From assembly GCA_038049695.1 (NCBI GenBank), contig CP142451.1, forward strand, positions 12,832,001 to 12,896,000: 64,000 nucleotides of DNA, in the 5' to 3' direction. Shown here in pieces: positions 12,801 through 24,115 of the stretch (position 1 is the first letter of the stretch; each line of letters opens with the position of its first letter). Origin of the DNA: Cinnamomum chago (Eukaryota; Streptophyta; Magnoliopsida; Laurales; Lauraceae). Under the pieces are notes generated by a model. The model had not been told where the DNA came from. It saw only the letters and a program-made list of their open reading frames with translations, and did not search any database. A program made the position numbers and the translations under genes.

Positions 12801-15069
12801 TGTATGCTGCACCTTTTCGTCTCATATCAAGGTCAATTGAGATGTAGCGAAAAAGGATGACTAAGGAGACAGCAAGTGGCAAATTGACCCAAACTGAGGA
12901 GCTTGTTACTGAGGAGAAGATAATAACAGATACTTGTGATTCATGGAGAAGTTTAATCACCAATTTTACATATAAAATACAAGTAACTAATGATAAGCAC
13001 TTTCTGTAGACATTAAAAAAAAGTAAAAAAAAATATTAAAGAAAGGCTTACAAGAAGCCGTATATATCAGCAGAAAGGAAATGGCCATGGTGGCCACTCC
13101 AAGCACCCCACACAACACAACCCAACCCAACTACAACAGTTTTACATCTAAAGCATAAAAAGTAACAAAGAAAACCACCATAATCTAAGGAATAACATCT
13201 CCAAACTAAAGGGAATAACACTATCCTCCTTGCCACACCACGCATGTCACATCTATTTTGATTCTTAAATGTAAAAAAGAAGAATCATATGGGTGTTTAT
13301 TTTCCTATTTTGTGCTGACAAGGGTACGCACGTGGTATTTGATTCCCTGGGGCACATGCGCAACCCCACAACACACGTGCACCAGGTAAATCCGAGGGGA
13401 GTCAAACACACGACGTGAAGAGCAAACCCACACCTTAATTTATGCCAACAAACACCCAGGTGTGTAAGAACAATCATGTGATTAGCCAGCACATTGTAGT
13501 GAACCAGTTCGAATTCTTCAAGAGATGAATGAATGCAACTCACTCATATAAACAAGGTTTAAGCACAAAGGCTACAGGAGTAAAGGAAAGACATTTCAGT
13601 AATAGCATCGGAGAACCATGAAGGAAACTCAGAAGAATCAAACTAATATTATGAATGCCAATATCCATGTATGGATATGATATAGTCACAGACATGTTGC
13701 ACTATTTTCATATAGAATCACTGCTAGTGATATTGGAGGTGTTTCTAAGAAAATTTCGGGATGTTGGCAACCTCATCCTTTAGGGTGTCTGAAATTCAAC
13801 ATGGATGAAGCTGCTAGAGGGAAACTAGACCATCGGCCATTGATGCAGTCTTCTTGATGAGAGAGTTTCCTCACACCGTCTTAAAAGTCATCTTTTCTAG
13901 CCTATAAGGGTGAGAAATATTCTAATAAAGCAAAGCTTATGGTTATTAGGGAATAGGGATGCACTTTCAATTTTTATGGGCTCATGTTTGGGTAGATTAA
14001 TGCTAGAGAGTGATTCATATAATCCTAGAAATTAGAGAAGAAAAGCTACATGGAAAAATGTGTTTTGTGTTAAAGATTTGCAGGTTTGGGGAGGTTGACT
14101 TAATTGACATTTTTATTTTAGAATGTAACAGGGAGGTTAATGCATTGCCAAGCAAAAAGTTGATAGAGAGCATATCTGTACATAAGATCCATGTAGTAAT
14201 TCTAGCAACTTGTGTTTTTTCTACATCCCTTTTTCTCTCTTTTAGATTTTCTTTCTCTTTCCTTTATATCAATCCATAATAGAAGATAAAATCTTCACTC
14301 TTCAGTAATTCCCTTTCATTTCCAATAAAATTTTCCCAATGCCGATGCATGCACAATAAAAAGGAAAGAAACAAACAAACAAACACAATTCCCATAGTAA
14401 CCACTTGAGTCAAACTGTTCTGAGGAACACCAATTTGTTACCTAAATAATTCAGTTTCAGTCCAAGTTCAAAACACAAATGCAAAATAACTGAAAGATCA
14501 GCATTTGAAAAAAAAAACCCCAAGACACAGTGATAAAAGCACATTCTTACTCACATGAAATTGGAGAATATGATTACATTTCATCACAATATACCAAAGT
14601 ACAACCAACATAAACCATAAGTCCAAAATCACCACAAATTGAATAGACTTGGGCAGCAATTTGACATTGCAGCAGGATAGTTACTCTTCCCATCCCATCA
14701 AAAATATAATAATTAAATAAATAAACCCTAAACTTCCAATGCAGTAATGAATGATACAAAATCATGATTTACAGACAAAATGCTCATATCCACCGCAAAA
14801 AAAAAGGCGTTCCATGCCTCGCAAACACGAATCATCATAAAAAAAAAGGATGATTTTCACAGCCATCAAAATTAAACCTAATGAGTCCAAATCCAAATGT
14901 ACAAAATCGATGAAACTAATCGTATTCGATCTCCAATCAATGCCAACATATTCAAATTTCAAAAAGCAAAACACTTACATGACATGAGATACGACAGTCC
15001 GAAAACGCATACTAGCACCAACACGATCCGCTTCTTACCCTCCTCAACAAGATCCTTCGCAGAACTCAT
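841..15069 (-). CDS. PXA-PX-Nexin_C sorting-nexin-like protein, 15 exons, 1130 aa
   Basis: Exons in transcript order: 15069-14979, 12908-12515, 12428-12251, 12016-11877, 11788-10591, 10479-10379, 10169-10025, 9456-9388, 9300-9255, 9151-8769, 6990-6911, 6781-6646, 3558-3342, 2475-2393, 972-841. All joins are GT-AG and sum to 3393 nt in one frame ending in TAG. Two hydrophobic segments (about residues 14-30 and 37-53) should anchor the N-terminus. The PXA domain follows at about 100-280. A Ser/Asn-rich linker, mostly one 1198-nt exon, runs to 667. The PX domain (668-772) keeps the RRF, PPK and later Arg positions used for phosphatidylinositol 3-phosphate. Nexin_C spans about 916-1110, starting WVPP and including the GGWIRRQAFW motif. 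The order matches plant proteins such as Arabidopsis At2g15900, which is slightly shorter. Family knowledge suggests endosomal membrane tethering or lipid-linked traffic; its exact role is unknown. The 46-nt exon 9 (TYLFS..SIIETLL) is supported by family similarity and by restoring the frame. Confidence 0.9.
4005..4430. repeat. Diverged tandem duplication, period about 224 bp, in PX-gene intron 12
   Basis: Blocks 'ttgcaagac' (4011 and 4235), 'gtagrtaagagcag' and 'tttgggactacac' recur in the same order about 224 bp apart, with many substitutions. This is an older copy event than the adjacent 268-bp duplication. Confidence 0.65.
4530..5067. repeat. Near-perfect two-copy tandem duplication, unit 268 bp
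   Basis: Positions 4530-4797 and 4798-5065 carry the same sequence; similarity ends at 5067. By eye I find only two differences, both transitions (an a/g near 4664 and a c/t near 4699, relative to copy 2). It lies in the 3.1-kb intron 12 of the PX gene. The low divergence marks it as recent. Confidence 0.9.
6577..6605. repeat. (AT)n microsatellite
   Basis: Uninterrupted AT dinucleotides in intron 12 of the PX gene, about 40 bp downstream (minus-strand sense) of exon 12. Confidence 0.9.
7451..7620. repeat. Three-copy 60-bp tandem repeat
   Basis: Units start at exactly 7451, 7511 and 7571. Each opens with 'attttc' and contains a gtgyggcc block; the first two share 'ggggcccaatggacaat', and the third decays at its end. 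It lies in intron 10 of the PX gene. Confidence 0.85.
7613..8540. repeat. Three diverged copies of a block of about 350 bp
   Basis: The anchor 'aaacttgtggg' followed by 'atcaagggg' occurs near 7766, 8109 and 8471, spacing 343 and 362 bp. Each copy is preceded by a 'cacccatcc..atgg..ccattgga' block and a T-rich stretch. With the 60-bp array it fills most of the 1.8-kb intron 10. The copies are too diverged to be a young satellite. Confidence 0.65.
12120..12200 (-). repeat. tRNA-like SINE head or tRNA relic
   Basis: Read on the minus strand, 'TAGCTCAGCTGG' (12184-12173) fits the tRNA A-box consensus, and 'GAGTTTGAATCTC' follows about 35 nt on as a degraded B box. The acceptor-stem-like ends pair only partly, so this is not a working tRNA. 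A related copy lies at 46050-46130. It sits in intron 3 of the PX gene. Confidence 0.55.
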
Positions 15070-17207
15070 TTCTAATACACGTAGAAAACATCAAAAAGAC
15101 AGAAAACCTAGCGAGAAATCAGAATCCATATCAATCTGAATTCGTTTCCAAGACTCTATCATATCCATTTCAATCCTCAAAACTAGTCTGAAATCATATG
15201 AGAATGATATCGATGGTGACACAAACGTCAAAAGGAAGAAATCGATGGAATGCACGAAAAACAAAGGGATTGTTGATCATAGAGGAAAAATGAAATCTTG
15301 GGACAAGAATTCAATGCAAATGCAGTGCAATTCGATGCTGATTTTCAGAGAAACGAAGGGTTTGGTTGGTTTTTCCTTCGGTGATTCGGAGAATGTGTTT
15401 ACGAGCGGTTGGGTTAGACGACGTTGTTACAAGATTCAGAATGCTGGACGTACGTTTTTGTAACTTTATCGGTTTTCTCATGCAAACCACTGTGGTTTTA
15501 TATATTTGTATGTAAACCCCTAAATGATGTTGTCATTGTAAAATACCCCCTCTTTTTTGTTCGAATGTTAGAAAACACTCCCTTGCCCCGGTCAAACTTT
15601 TCAAAGGATAATTATGGCATTTGCTTTTAGGTGTAATTTGGGTCAGGCAAAACCTGAAACTATGTGATCAGACCCAACAAAAAGTTAATTTTGGGTTGAG
15701 GCTATTCTTGACTGGGTTCGCGCCTGATTTGTAAAACATACATGAAAATTGGTGCAATTTAGGTCAAGTCCGATGTCTTATTAACGTTAATTCCTCTAAG
15801 AAAAATTTATAAAGAAGGTGTACCAATCCTCATACGCACGTATGACCTCTTCCATGTGCTTCTAATCAAGGGCAGACCTCCGTGTCGCACCCGTGAGATT
15901 TAATCCTTAAATAATACCTTAAAATTTTATTTTTCTTAACTTCACTTTGCCCGCACCATCCAAATGAAAATCCTAGGTCCGCCATTGCTTCTAATCATGC
16001 ATCCCTAATTGTTCTATGAGTAATAGTGTGAATCTGGATATGGTTAAATAGGAGTTTTAAAGTCTTCCGAGTTTCTATTACATTCTTTTATAAAATTTAT
16101 TTCAGCGACATATGTAATTTATCTTAATATCAAATAAAGGTGAGTGCCAACCGAGGATTAGCAATTATAAGTGGGTCTAATTAATTGATGATAAATGGGT
16201 GCCACAAGAAACTAAAAATTTTACCTAGTGTTGAATCATTTGAAGGTTTTCTCTCTTAAGAGAGAGATCTTGTGGCTTTCGCTAACTGGGAGACAACATT
16301 TTTACCAACAAATGAGACCCTTTGTATGAAGTGATTAGAAGTTCAGTCCCCTCACAGTCACTAAACCTTATGAATCTTATAATTTAATACTAATCCAAAT
16401 TATATTCATTGTTAGATTGAAGGCCATAGAAAGGTAATTTTAAAAAATCACTAAAATTAAGGCTCCTAAATCACTTGTTGTAATGGTCTAATTGAAATAG
16501 TTTTTGCTCAAATTCATATCTACAATGAAACATTTTCGTTACTAATTAAGATTGTGCTTAAGCCTTAATACAGGCTAAGGTCCCAAATTAAATTTCGTTA
16601 TGGATTTCAATTCCAATTAATTAATCTAGAAGATTAACCTACGTCTAAAATTCAATCAACCATGGTAGAGACAGGAGCCACGAGGTTTTTTACGTAGAAA
16701 ACCCTAGACGAAGAAAACCACAGATCTTTTCGTTTAGACAACAGACAAACCAAGTGCTACAATAAAAAAGGTTACAAGAACACTCACAAAACCTTTCCCC
16801 AATTGAAACTCAACCTAAGGATCATGATGGACTTACCGACGACTCGTCGTTCACCTTCATCGTGCTTAAAATCACCACCTTGAATACCTCTTCAAGGTGC
16901 TTCAGAGAACGAAATAGATAGAATCTCTTTCAGCGCAACACTCTTGCACAGTAACAACCCTAAATCTCTCGGAGAAGAACTTGATTGGATGAATAGGAGA
17001 GAGATACAATTTAGGGTTGCCAGAATGTACGTCTATCTATAGGCCAAAGGTCGTTGTCTTATGCATCCTTCATTTTCCGATGAGAAGTTCCATCGCAGTC
17101 CATATTTAGAAAAGAAAAATTGCAACTCAATTTAAACTTGAGTTTTATTCCAAAACTTAATGTTACAGTTCCACTATCCTCTTATGATTAGTGTGCAGGG
17201 TTCATAA
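15070..17207. other. 5' flank of the PX gene and degenerate repeats
   Basis: The first few hundred bases should hold the PX gene promoter and 5' UTR; no clear TATA element could be chosen. At 16640-17090 the sequence resembles retroelement LTR debris: a 'gagccacgaggtttttta' block, then A-rich and CT-rich stretches. No coding frame is convincing. Confidence 0.45.
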
Positions 17208-17952
17208 GGGACTAGGAATTCTGTATGATCCAAGCAGTAAGAAACATCTCTTACGAGAGCGTGGTCCATAGATGATACATCTATGACAAAGATACAATAC
17301 TCCTGCGATAAGATACCTCCATCAAGACTTTATATACTTCATGTCTTATAGAATTGGAAGTTGCTTCGCGTGAAATAAGCTTCGCAAGTGGTTAAGGTAA
17401 TATTTGTCTTTTTAGAATTGTTAAATGATACAACGTCAGTACTCTATCATAAAACTAAGTTAAAAAACTAGAATAACTATGGACTTATATACTAAAATTG
17501 ATGCACTTTCATGAAAAATTTATATTTATTTACCTTATTTTTATAAAAGAAAAATTAATCAAACACACTCATAGTTGAGTGATGTTCACACTTAGTTTCA
17601 CACACGCGTCTAAGGATCGAGCCTTGATTTCTCAAATTGAAAGTGTCACTCCTCACCGGTTGCCAAACGTAACAAAAAGGAAAAAGATAAGTAAATATTA
17701 TTATTTTAGGCAATTTATCTTAATTCATGGTCCATTTGGCATGTTCCCTCATGTAGACAATTAGAATGTTGGGATGTCGACTTCTTTTGCGACCTTGTTT
17801 TGGGTGGTCCATCTGTAGGCTAATCATGGGTTGGATACCATTTCTAGAGTATGGGACCCACTAGGAACTGCTATCAATGTATGATAATTAATAAAGATCG
17901 AAGAAAAAAAGTATTTATAGAACCCAAAACTTTATTGCTACAGATTTAAGGC
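17208..17952 (+). repeat. Left inverted arm of the 11.5-kb block
   Basis: Pairs with the reverse complement of 27318-28756. Outer similarity begins near 'gggactaggaattctg' and the inner edge is at 'cagatttaagg', after which the two sides differ completely. Confidence 0.75.
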
Positions 17953-18576
17953 CCGTCAATGGGATGGGACGGCCTGGGGCATGGGTTGTCTAATCCCGTC
18001 CCGAATATTGGACAGACCTGCCGGAGGTTATCCAATTCGGGCCTTAAATTGAACGACCCTATGTCAAATCTCATCATGTGCGGGCTCGGGTCGGGCTTGG
18101 GCTTTAGCATTCTCATCAATGGAGACGTATTTTTTCTTCTTAATGGGTGAAACTCTGTTAATAAAGATGATAATGATAGCCTAACAAGGGGGGAAAACAA
18201 ATTTCAGTTTGATCAAATTTCAAAAGATCTAGATACTAGATAGTTGATATTAAGTCTTCAAAATGAAGGGTGATAAATTTATCAAAAATTTCAAACATAA
18301 ACTCAATAGTGGATCCAGTCCAAGTATCAAATTGAGTCCACTGCCAATTCATGGTTAGAAGAAGCGTTAATAAAGGATTTGGAGCTCAAATATGCCCCAT
18401 TTGAGTTGTTGTTCATTTAAGTCTCATGACCAATGGCCCTTATGTGATTAATTTAGTATACAAAGACAATTCCACATAGGCATTCTATAAGTTTCCTCAT
18501 TAATCAGACATAATACTAACAATTCCATATGGATGTTATATATGTTTCTTCAGTAATCAGGCACAAGACTCATAAC

Positions 18577-18924
18577 CTGAGCAGAAAAACCCATGTCGTC
18601 GCCTTTCAAGACCGCCAATGCCCCTGAGATATCAAAATCAATTCCGATCACATATTCACTTGCAGCAGCGTTGTCTACCTCCTCGCCATCAAAGCCTAGA
18701 TGACTCCACTTCTCCGTAATGGGGCAAGACAGAGAGTTCAGCAAGTTCTCCTTGAGCTAAGAGTCATAAACCCTAACCCTAACACTAAACCTAATCCCAG
18801 AATCCTTCTTGCCAAGTAACACCAAATGGGTACTTCCCAAATCAACAGAGGATGTGCAAAAACGCCTAAAATTGGTAGGAGAGGAAAGGGTTTTTGGTGT
18901 GAAGTGGGAAGGGATTGAATTCAT
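18577..18924 (-). pseudogene. MOC1: Captured first exon of a chloroplast Holliday-junction resolvase (MOC1-like)
   Basis: A 116-codon frame starts with MNSIPSHF and has a Ser/Thr-rich, transit-peptide-like beginning. It ends at a good donor (CAG then GTTATG). Its last 25 residues contain YVIGIDFDISGALAVLK, which matches the RuvC/RNase-H-like first strand of MOC1, including the catalytic first Asp of the GID motif. One in-frame TAG at 18757-18759 (codon 56; CAG would fit by one change) breaks it. The remaining MOC1 exons with the other acidic residues are absent, so no enzyme can be made. It lies antisense inside the inverted-arm block, as expected for a transposon-captured gene piece. The identification rests on the short motif. 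Confidence 0.6.
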
Positions 18925-19617
18925 GGGAAATGGTGGAGAGGAGGTATTTTGGAGGTAGTTTTTGGAGGGTTCCCATTGAAATATATACAAATTAATCAAA
19001 TAACATTGCGGGCAAGCTGGGCTGGGCATGCTATACTCATTCTCAGTCCCATTTTAGCCAGGCTTTCAAATAATTGTTGAAGACCAACCCGCTGGGTTCA
19101 AACTTTTTTAAAAGACCTATGTTTTTTAGCTTGGGAAGGGCCGAGTAGGGTACTCATTTCAACGGGCTAAATAGACAGGCCTAGCTTCGAACCATGAATA
19201 TCACTCTATTTGGGATTAAATTTGGGGAAAATGGAAAGAAGGAAAGTGAGAGTTTCTAGATGTTGGATCACCAACGGGTGGGCCACACTGCTAGCCCCAT
19301 TAATTTAGTCACAGTACTTTTTACGCCTCCGCTAAGGGGCTGGGACCCATGAGAGAGCCCACTCAAGTGGAAAGAGCACACGCAGAAAGAGAACCCGCAC
19401 ATACAAGAAGAGAAACCACCAACGTGCAAAGAGGGCAGCACATCCAAAAATTAAACCATGGCATTTAAGTGAGAGACGATGCTAACAAACTGAGCAACCC
19501 CTGGTTCTCAATCCTAGTAATAGTTAGGGCTATCAGTATCATGAGATTGCAAAATAGATAGCTATGATCATCCACATGCATATTATTGGATTCAACCATT
19601 TCCAAATGGGGATAAAG

Positions 19618-19834
19618 TTTTTTTTTTTTCCGGCTAACGAAGGATTCTTGACCTTTTAGGCTAGACTAATCCCTTCGGGCTTCGAGAGAAGTCAGGTAAA
19701 ATCCTTGTGTCCCCAGGTGGCAGCACAAGCGGACTCAACCTTCAGTTCCTGAAGAGGGGGGAACTGGGGTTAGATACCGAGACCTCTAGTTCCGAAAAAG
19801 GAATGAACCATATCCTGACCACTCGGCCAACCTC
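19618..19834 (-). mobile_element. tRNA-derived SINE, full-length looking
   Basis: Read on the minus strand it begins with TTGGCCGAGTGG, a perfect A-box match of the Leu/Ser tRNA type. It runs about 215 bp and ends in a poly(A) tract (the T run at 19618-19629). A B box is only roughly visible. The flanks 'ggggataaag' on the tail side and 'tatggatagag' on the head side, after removing the solo LTR, look like a worn target duplication. Its 3' body recurs at 44600-44684. Confidence 0.6.
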
Positions 19835-19839
19835 TTATG

Positions 19840-22800
19840 TGTGAGGCCCCACCCCTTGTGGGCCCTCAATTTGATTTGAATCCTATTTAATAGTATATAT
19901 TAGTTAATTATATTAATTAAGGGTTAGTAAGGGTAGCTATATATTATCCTAAGTTGTGTTAGATTAATCTAGATGCTTTAGTATTAGAGTTATAGGGGTC
20001 TTTTGCAATTTCTAGGGTTAGTAGTGTGTTGGAGGCCCTAGCTAGATAATAGTGTTTACCATAGGGGGTATCCATAAATCACTCTTCTAGAACCTTCCCC
20101 ACCTAAAGACCAAAAAGCCCTCTACCCTAACCCTAATCCCATAAAAACCTAAAGGGCATTTCAGTCCTTAGCCAATCCCCAAATCCTATAAATCCAGCCC
20201 ATTTCCCAAGACAACCTAGCTACTATTCATCTCCCTCTCATTTCTTCTCCTTGCTCTCTTCTTCATTCCCCTCTCTATCCTCTCTCTCAATTCTACCCTA
20301 GAGCTGAGTGCTGGACTGTTTTTGTGCTGGAGGAGAACTTAGGAGCTGAGCCTTCATCTTCTTGCATTGGATTGGGTTTTTTCTTCTCTCTCTCTCTCTC
20401 TACAATCTCTCATCTCACTAAGGCAAGTACAATATACTGATTTAGCATAGAATATATGTGGTTTTATTTCCTTGATTCTGTATTTCAATTCAGTTAATGT
20501 TTATATGCTAAAAGTACCTATGAGCTTAGAGTAGATGGATTTTCTTGGCATTGATGGATGGGTTTTACCCATTTGGAAGATCAATGACCCTTTTGGTATT
20601 GGATGATGGTGCATTGAAATGATTTTTGTGTTTCCTGTTGATTTGGTGATGTTTGGGAGAGATTGGAGGTGTTTTGGTGGGAAATCGGGTTGAAAGGAAG
20701 AAACCTTGAAAAAAACTGGGTTTTCTGCAGTTTTGCGTGTGCCCGGTCGACCGGCCTGCAGCCAGGTCGACCGAGCACACTAAAAAACTGGGAAAACCAG
20801 GTCCCAGTTAATTTTCCTGCAGAACTGAGTTTCAGTGTACCCGGTCAACCGGGCCTTGCCCAGGTCGACCGAGCACACTGGTTTCTGCAGAAAACAACTG
20901 AGAGTTGGATTTCCATCAGACCTAGAAAATCCAGTGTACTCGGTCGACCGAGCCCTGCTCCAGGTCAACCGAGCACACAGGATTTGCAGGGAAAATATCT
21001 GAGAGCTGGGACATCACTTTCCAGGATTCTCTGTGTATGCGGTCGACCTCCCAGGCCAGCAGGTGGACCGGACACATAGGAATTTCCCTGAGATTGGACC
21101 ATGCTTTCCAGGTGCCTGACTAAATCTCTCAGTGCACTCGGTCAACCGACCTGCAGAAAGGTCGACCGAGCACACTGCACCAGGTCGACCTGGGAGTCAA
21201 CCCCCAGTGTACCCAGTCGACCGAGCCTGTGCCAGGTGGACCGAGCACACTGGGAATTGTGATTTTCCAGTTTTCAACATTCTGAAGTTGTGATCATTTG
21301 TGGGGCCCATTGACCATCCAAATGGACATCTATTGATGTGCCAAGCCTGAGTCAACGGTGTGGCTCAACATTGACTCGTGGGGACCACCAAGTAGGGTTT
21401 TGGTTGTTAATCTAAGATGATTCGATCCATAAACGCTGTCAATGATGCTCGCAACCTCAGGAGCATCAAACACAGTATCCCTTGACATCTGAGACTTCAT
21501 TTAGGGATCAAATTACTTGAGATGGGCCTGAACCTGAATGTGGTCCATTACCTAGGATTGGACTGTTGTTATTTTCCCGATTGATTCTCATATGTGAAGT
21601 TCATACTTCACCTTCTTGTTACTGTCACTCTTATATCCTTACTGTAGTTAATAGTTGTTAATTAAATGGAAATGGATGACCTGAACCTAGGATACCTTAG
21701 AGGTGACCCGATGGTATGATTTGAAGAACACTGACCCGTGTCTGTGGCTAGGCGGGCCCTTTTATGGCCTAAGTATGGATGTGATATACCATTAGAATTG
21801 GAGAGGTGGATTGTATTAGTCCTATAACTCCTTATGGATGAGAAGGAGCTGGTTATCAGTAGAAATGAGTATATTGCCTCGTTTGGACTGTTTTAGACCA
21901 GGCCATGTGCTTGATGGGCCTTGGTATGGATCCAACGAGTGGGCTTGGACTTGGATTGTAATCCATGGACTGATTTATATATGAACCTCTTAGAGACTTG
22001 GTTAGGACCTTGTTTACGCAAGGCAAAGCCTAGACAGACACAGACCCTTAGAGTTTCCTCGAGTCGGCATAGACATTCACTCGGTTGATTTAAGCTCAGC
22101 CTGTGGACTGATCATCCCCGGTAAGAGCTATTTATGAGTGTGGAGTAAGCTATCATGATGAGTTGTGGTTAGACGGACGGTGTGATGCCGAGTCCGGTCT
22201 TTGAGTGATGAGTATATGAGATTGTTGAGTGATTTGCGGGGTTAGTAATCCCCAGCACTGGTGAGATTTCCCGCCGCAACTATGTTCAGTATGGGAGGGT
22301 CGCAGCATAATATCCCGCGGTATCCAGCTCGTGTGAATGTGTCATATTGCAGTAGATTAGATATTGTATATTTATCCTGATTCTATTTGTTTATCTTGCT
22401 CAACTGCCTAGATCATGTATCTTGATATTCTTTAAATTATATACATGTCTCTACTCTTTTGATACATATTGTCCTATATTACTTGTATACTGTAACTTGC
22501 CAGATCTTTAGATCTGACTCATCTTTGGTGCTTGGGCCTTGACCCCGAGTTCGCGGAGGACGCGCTCGAACTCGTAGAGGCGTCTGTCGTCGGAGATTAC
22601 GTTTGGGGCCCGGCCGACCCCGATGTCGAGCCGGAGGGTGGAGAGCCAGGGCCAGGCTTTGAGAGTCTTACTTTGTTTTGGGCTTTGAGCGAATTTTGTT
22701 GTGAGCCGGGTAGTTATAACTTATGTAATTAACTTTTGTTCTTAACAATTGATACTTTTAAAACTAGACCATAGTTCTGCTGACATTTTGATATATTATG

Positions 22801-22989
22801 ATACTCATTGCTTTCGTTTCATATCTTACGCTTCCGCAATTTAACCATTAAGTTTATATTGTTCGAAAGTTTTAAATTGGACCTCACTGCGGACCTACGA
22901 TTTTGGAAGTTCTCGGACTTTCCGGAAAGTAACGCGCCAACTTCGGATATTCCGACGACTTCCTCGGTATCCGGAATTGGGGCGTTACA
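19840..22989 (+). mobile_element. Solo LTR of a Ty3/gypsy-type retrotransposon, 3150 bp
   Basis: Starts TGTGAGGCCCC and ends GGGGCGTTACA, giving TG...CA ends. It is flanked by the perfect 5-bp duplication TTATG at 19835-19839 and 22990-22994. There is no internal retroelement coding region and no second LTR, so it is best read as the product of LTR-LTR recombination. A TATA-like 'ctataaatc' near 20187, followed by a CT-rich stretch, suggests the promoter points to plus. Very long LTRs with a ..CGTTACA end occur in plant Tekay-like chromoviruses; that assignment is inference. Confidence 0.85.
20736..21250 (+). repeat. Array of six GTCGAC-centred hairpins at about 99-bp spacing in the LTR
   Basis: Six units begin at about 20736, 20835, 20934, 21032, 21132 and 21207. 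Each has a left half of the type GTGTACTCGGTCGACC and a right half of the type GGTCGACCGAGCACAC around a loop of roughly 10-15 nt. In several units substitutions such as GGTCAACC or GGTGGACC weaken but do not abolish the stem. The spacers also repeat a 'ctgcag' and 'ctgagagttgg' theme, so the repeat unit is about 99 bp. Confidence 0.8.
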
Positions 22990-23595
22990 TTATGGATAGA
23001 GTGATAGATTCTAGCCTCTAAAGACATTTATCTAAGTTATTTAGCCCTCTTGCAATGTGTCCACATGGCAAATTCGTAGGAGATCCAAGCCTCTAATTAA
23101 GCGGACCCCTCCTTACATGTATTAGAAGCAGCAAGCAAATGTGTCGGGCAGTACTGAAGTATCAGAAGCCTAATCGATGAAGCTTATTGCTTAGGCCCAG
23201 ATCCAGCCCAGCCTGTATGGGTAAGGTCATATAACTTAGAAGTTTAAAGAAATTGGCCAATGCCTGGCCCATTTAATTAAATGGGCTAAAAGTAAACTTA
23301 ATCCCGATCCACGTGAATAGAAACTTAGACCAATTGAAGCCCAAAGCGGGCTGGACATGGCCTGAAATTGTCTGACCCACTTGTATATGCATATTGCAGT
23401 CTAAAAATTGGTACCCAAGCAGCCCGTGCATTAATTTTTAACTCCAATTAGGGTGATATGTGCTTTTAGCTTTCATCTAGAAAGCATAATTACATGTTTC
23501 ATGCATATCAGTCCAATGGTGTTTATCCCCCAATTACTACAGATATAGACCAGTGCGCATATATAAATAAACATATTCTAGGGTGGTTTAGAAAC

Positions 23596-24068
23596 TCTAC
23601 TCTAATTAATAAGAGCTAATTAGATTAAAGTCTAAAATAAAAACTTAAATTATTAATTTCTAATTTACACCTATTCTATTTGATAAAATAAAAAAAATTA
23701 ATTCATAAAGAAATTGAGCTCAACTTTAGGAATTGTGATAATTGGGGCCAACCTTTTAAAATTATAATGTATAACATCATTTTAAAGATCCTATGAGGTC
23801 GTTTTCATTCAAAACACTTTTAAATATATCCTATACAATTTTTATTTATATATATATATATGGGAAATGTTCAAGTGCATCCATCCCTCACCATAGGGTA
23901 AGGGCACTTTCCCTTTTTTTCTTATATATATATATATAGGAAGTTTCAAGTACATCAATCACTCAGATTTCAAGTACATGGGGTGAAGTACAAAAGGGGG
24001 ATTCATGTGCAAAAAAAGGAAGCATCCCTCACCCTATGGTGAGAGATGGATGCACTTGAACATTTCTC

Positions 24069-24115
<47 letters not shown>

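Noticed and set aside
12515..12963. Upstream ATG at 12963 as the start of the PX protein
   Set aside because: It lies in the intron before the acceptor at 12909-12910. Exon 1 at 15069-14979 joins in frame and restores the conserved N-terminal membrane segment.
20663..21079. 138-residue frame in the solo LTR
   Set aside because: It runs through the hairpin repeats and has no gag/pol similarity; an LTR should not encode it.
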